Assembly (NCBI GenBank): GCA_050288085.1
Contig: JBNKDD010000255.1
Coordinates: forward strand, 1-8,300
Origin: JBNKDD01 sp050288085
GTDB taxonomy: Bacteria; Chloroflexota; Anaerolineae; Aggregatilineales; UBA3940
Reading direction: 5' to 3'
DNA: 8,300 nt
Part shown: one piece after another, positions 6,610 to 8,300 of the stretch
Numbering within the stretch: the stretch's first letter is position 1
How the letters are laid out: every line of letters starts with the position of its first letter
Made by a program: the position numbers and the translations under genes
Notes under the pieces: model-generated
The model's input: the letters and a program-made list of their open reading frames with translations, nothing else
What the model was told of the DNA's origin: nothing
Database searches by the model: none

Positions 6610-7269
6610 ATGACTAAATTCACTGAAGAATATGTTCTGCAATTGGCACGAGAAGCATATGAGAAGGGGACAGCTACATTTGATATTGTGGCAGACAACT
6701 GCGCACTGCTCGTGATTGATATGCAGGATGAATTCGTGAAACCCGAGTGGTCACCCAATTGGGTGCCTGAAGCAACGCGACAGGTACCACGTATCAAAGC
6801 GCTGATTGATTGCTGCCGAACCAAACAAATTCCGGTGATATACACGGTGTTCTCGGCAACCCATCATCGCAGGGATCGCCCCATGAGTGGAGCATCTATG
6901 CCGAATCGCTTCCCAAACTTGAACATTGATCCATCCCAATACGATGATGGCGGGCGTGTCTGGCACGAGATCGCCCCTGACGAGGATGAGATTGTCATCC
7001 ACAAGCCATCTTATGGCGCATTCTACGATACCCCATTGGAAACGATCCTCAAGAATTTTGGTAGAGATACCGTGATCATTTGCGGCACATTGACCAATTA
7101 TTGCTGCGGCACAACAGCACGCCAGGCGTATGAGCGAAGTTTTAAGGTTGTTTTCGGCAGCGATGTCACTTCAACGGATGACCCAACGATGCAAGAGCCA
7201 GAATTGCAGGTACTCCGCAAGGGGTTTGCGCGGGTCATGTCCGCAGAGGAGATCATGAATAGTCTGTAA
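6610..7269 (+). CDS. Isochorismatase-superfamily cysteine hydrolase, 219 aa
   Basis: Member of the isochorismatase-like cysteine hydrolases, which hydrolyse amides (nicotinamide, N-carbamoyl compounds, ureidoacrylate) or, in isochorismatase itself, a vinyl ether. The Asp-Lys-Cys triad is readable: Asp37 in LLVIDMQDEF, Lys132 in IHKPSYGAF, and Cys165 in GTLTNYCCGTTARQAYE, aligned with the usual TNxCxxxTAR. The next residue is also Cys (166), where the family commonly has Val. The C-terminal FGSDVTSTDDP block is also typical. Size fits the family (about 180-230 aa). There is no signal peptide, so it should be cytoplasmic. The substrate cannot be told from sequence. It is probably a single-gene transcript: a strong terminator lies 89 bases upstream, and the convergent LLM gene lies 69 bases downstream. 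A poor promoter match (TTGTTT at 6544, CAAAAT at 6566) is present. Base use is more AT-rich than in the neighbours: two hand-counted 60-base lines give 48% and 40% GC, against about 58% in the kinase, which hints at a different origin. Confidence 0.9.
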   Translation: MTKFTEEYVLQLAREAYEKGTATFDIVADNCALLVIDMQDEFVKPEWSPNWVPEATRQVPRIKALIDCCRTKQIPVIYTVFSATHHRRDRPMSGASMPNRFPNLNIDPSQYDDGGRVWHEIAPDEDEIVIHKPSYGAFYDTPLETILKNFGRDTVIICGTLTNYCCGTTARQAYERSFKVVFGSDVTSTDDPTMQEPELQVLRKGFARVMSAEEIMNSL

Positions 7270-7271
7270 GA

Positions 7272-7319
7272 CTGGAGTTACGCCAAAAACAGCTCACTTC
7301 GAAAAAGGCAAAACTCCAG
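7272..7319. repeat. Inverted repeat between convergent genes, possible weak two-way terminator
   Basis: CTGGAGTT (7272-7279) and AACTCCAG (7312-7319) are exact inverted copies separated by 32 bases that contain GCC and GGC able to extend the fold. The position between two convergent genes suits a shared terminator. The loop is long and there is no clean T-run on either side, so efficiency is doubtful. Confidence 0.3.
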
Positions 7320-7338
7320 CCTTCCAGGCAATATCAGA

Positions 7339-8232
7339 TCAGCCTGTTGTAGGTGGACCTTGTATCACATGATTTCGCAGGGCAGTATATGCCTGTGGAT
7401 CGGTCGGGCTGAGGTCATATACTTCTGGCATAAGCAGTTCCAACCACCATGTCGCACCTGCTTTAGCCGCAGAGTTGAGGCGAGCAGAAGCTTCTACCGG
7501 ATCGTTGTCCGGTGTGATACCCACTTTGATCACATCAAACGGCCCACCCAGACCGAGGCATTCGCGCTCAGCCTTCACAAAAGCGACTGCCTCTGCGAAG
7601 ACCGGTTCCTGCTCTGGCCCATGTACCTTAAACAGGGGAAACATGCCATCCCAACGGGCCATTCGACGAAACGGGGGTTTGCTCGGCCAGAAGCCACCCA
7701 CCCATACCGGAATGCGCGGCTGTTGGTACGGTGTCGGTAGAAACTGCGCCTGCTTAATATGATAGTGCTCCCCGTCAAATTGAAATGGCTCGCCAGACCA
7801 CAGCCCGGACAGGATGTCTAATCCTTCATCAAGCATACGGCCACGCGAACGTTGATCCGTCTCTTCGTCCAGGTGATCCCACTCGCTTTGTCCCAGGCCA
7901 ATGCCCACACCCAATATCAAACGTCCATTGGAAAGCCGATCAAGTGTGGCGGTTTCGCGGGCCAGCTTGTGTGGACGGCGGCGGGGCAGCGGAGTAACCG
8001 TCGTACCAAGCCTGATGGTTGTGGTCTGCATCGCCGCAGCAGTCAGGGCCAGCCAGGGATCGGTACATGGCAGCGAGTCACCAGCATCACTGGTTGCTGC
8101 GATGTGATCCCACAAAAAGAAACCGTCCCACCCGGCGGATTCAGCATCGCGGGCCAGGTCGGCAACGGCACGAGCATCACCGAATGGGCCATAGTTAGGC
8201 AAATAAACGGCGGTTTTCAGTCTGGCAGTCAC
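7339..8232 (-). CDS. LLM-class flavin/F420-dependent oxidoreductase, 297 aa
   Basis: Bacterial-luciferase-like oxidoreductase with the TIM-barrel fold, using reduced FMN or F420 to oxidise or reduce small molecules. Family features in order: an N-terminal strand and loop LPNYGPFGD (11-19); SAGWDGFFLWDHI (32-44), the standard second-strand motif; DPWLALTAAAMQTTTIRLGTTV (a block at 58-79); LPRRRPHKLARETATLDRLS (82-101); the glycine-rich GRLILGVGIG (103-112); EGLDILSGLWSGEPFQFDGEHY (a block at 136-157); and IPVWVGGF (174-181). Length is normal for single-domain LLM enzymes. It has no signal peptide. Whether it uses FMN or F420 cannot be settled from the sequence, and the substrate is unknown. 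The start is GTG at 8232, supported by GAAAGGAA seven bases upstream; no in-frame ATG nearby competes. It converges with the cysteine hydrolase. Confidence 0.92.
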   Translation of the reverse strand: MTARLKTAVYLPNYGPFGDARAVADLARDAESAGWDGFFLWDHIAATSDAGDSLPCTDPWLALTAAAMQTTTIRLGTTVTPLPRRRPHKLARETATLDRLSNGRLILGVGIGLGQSEWDHLDEETDQRSRGRMLDEGLDILSGLWSGEPFQFDGEHYHIKQAQFLPTPYQQPRIPVWVGGFWPSKPPFRRMARWDGMFPLFKVHGPEQEPVFAEAVAFVKAERECLGLGGPFDVIKVGITPDNDPVEASARLNSAAKAGATWWLELLMPEVYDLSPTDPQAYTALRNHVIQGPPTTG

Positions 8233-8239
8233 GATTTGA

Positions 8240-8247
8240 TTCCTTTC
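8240..8247 (-). promoter_or_regulatory. Ribosome binding site that supports the GTG start of the LLM gene
   Basis: On the minus strand GAAAGGAA is followed by seven bases and then GTG at 8232. This decides for a non-ATG start. Confidence 0.65.
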
Positions 8248-8272
8248 AACTTGAGGGGAAAGCGAAGTTACG

Positions 8273-8278
8273 AGTATA
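8273..8278 (-). promoter_or_regulatory. Candidate -10 box for the LLM gene
   Basis: TATACT on the minus strand (5 of 6 with TATAAT) lies about 40 bases before the GTG start. The only upstream match to a -35 box inside the window is TTGTAG, at a spacing of 14 bases, which is short. The window ends here, so the promoter cannot be judged fully. Confidence 0.25.
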
Positions 8279-8300
8279 TCGGTGAAACTCCACTACAATT

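Noticed and set aside
6610..8232. Isochorismatase-like hydrolase next to an LLM oxidoreductase, recalling RutB and RutA of pyrimidine breakdown
   Set aside because: The two genes converge instead of forming an operon, the LLM enzyme is shorter than RutA and lacks visible RutA-specific features, and no other rut genes are present.

Overview
The window looks like a chromosomal stretch from a bacterium of moderately high GC. A hand count of one 60-base line in the kinase gene gives about 58% GC. The gene set suggests Chloroflexota (Anaerolineae-like): a long CpXC-type double zinc-ribbon protein with a helical tail, a roughly 875-residue cytosolic GH63-like glycosidase, and G/C-rich palindromic repeats between genes. 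That lineage is an inference; there is no rRNA or other marker gene here.

Left edge (1 to about 560): the C-terminal part of an IS4-family DDE transposase, with the family's Y-(2)-R-(3)-E-(6)-K signature, cut by the window start. It runs tail to tail into a large minus-strand gene. That gene (561-3191) encodes an 876-residue GH63/MGH1-like (alpha/alpha)6-barrel glycoside hydrolase with both expected catalytic acids in recognisable motifs.

Centre (3192-6520): a 216-bp divergent intergenic region carries a plausible promoter for the hydrolase, a nested palindromic element, and an extended -10 box placed so that the following gene may be leaderless. That gene (3408-4970) is a soluble GAF-PAS-HisKA-HATPase histidine kinase with no response regulator beside it. 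After a weak terminator-like hairpin and a second long inverted repeat comes a gene (5131-6474) for a CpXC zinc-ribbon protein with an approximately 370-residue charged helical extension, closed by a textbook intrinsic terminator.

Right part (6521-8300): an isochorismatase-superfamily cysteine hydrolase on + (6610-7269), in visibly more AT-rich DNA, converges on a luciferase-like (LLM) flavin/F420 oxidoreductase on - (7339-8232, GTG start).

The genes do not form one obvious operon or pathway. The kinase and the CpXC gene are co-oriented and could be partly co-transcribed. The hydrolase and kinase are divergent and could share control. I see no CRISPR, tRNA, rRNA, phage or toxin-antitoxin module. 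The points most worth a second look are the two intergenic inverted repeats, the likely leaderless kinase mRNA, and the uncharacterised CpXC protein with its helical tail.
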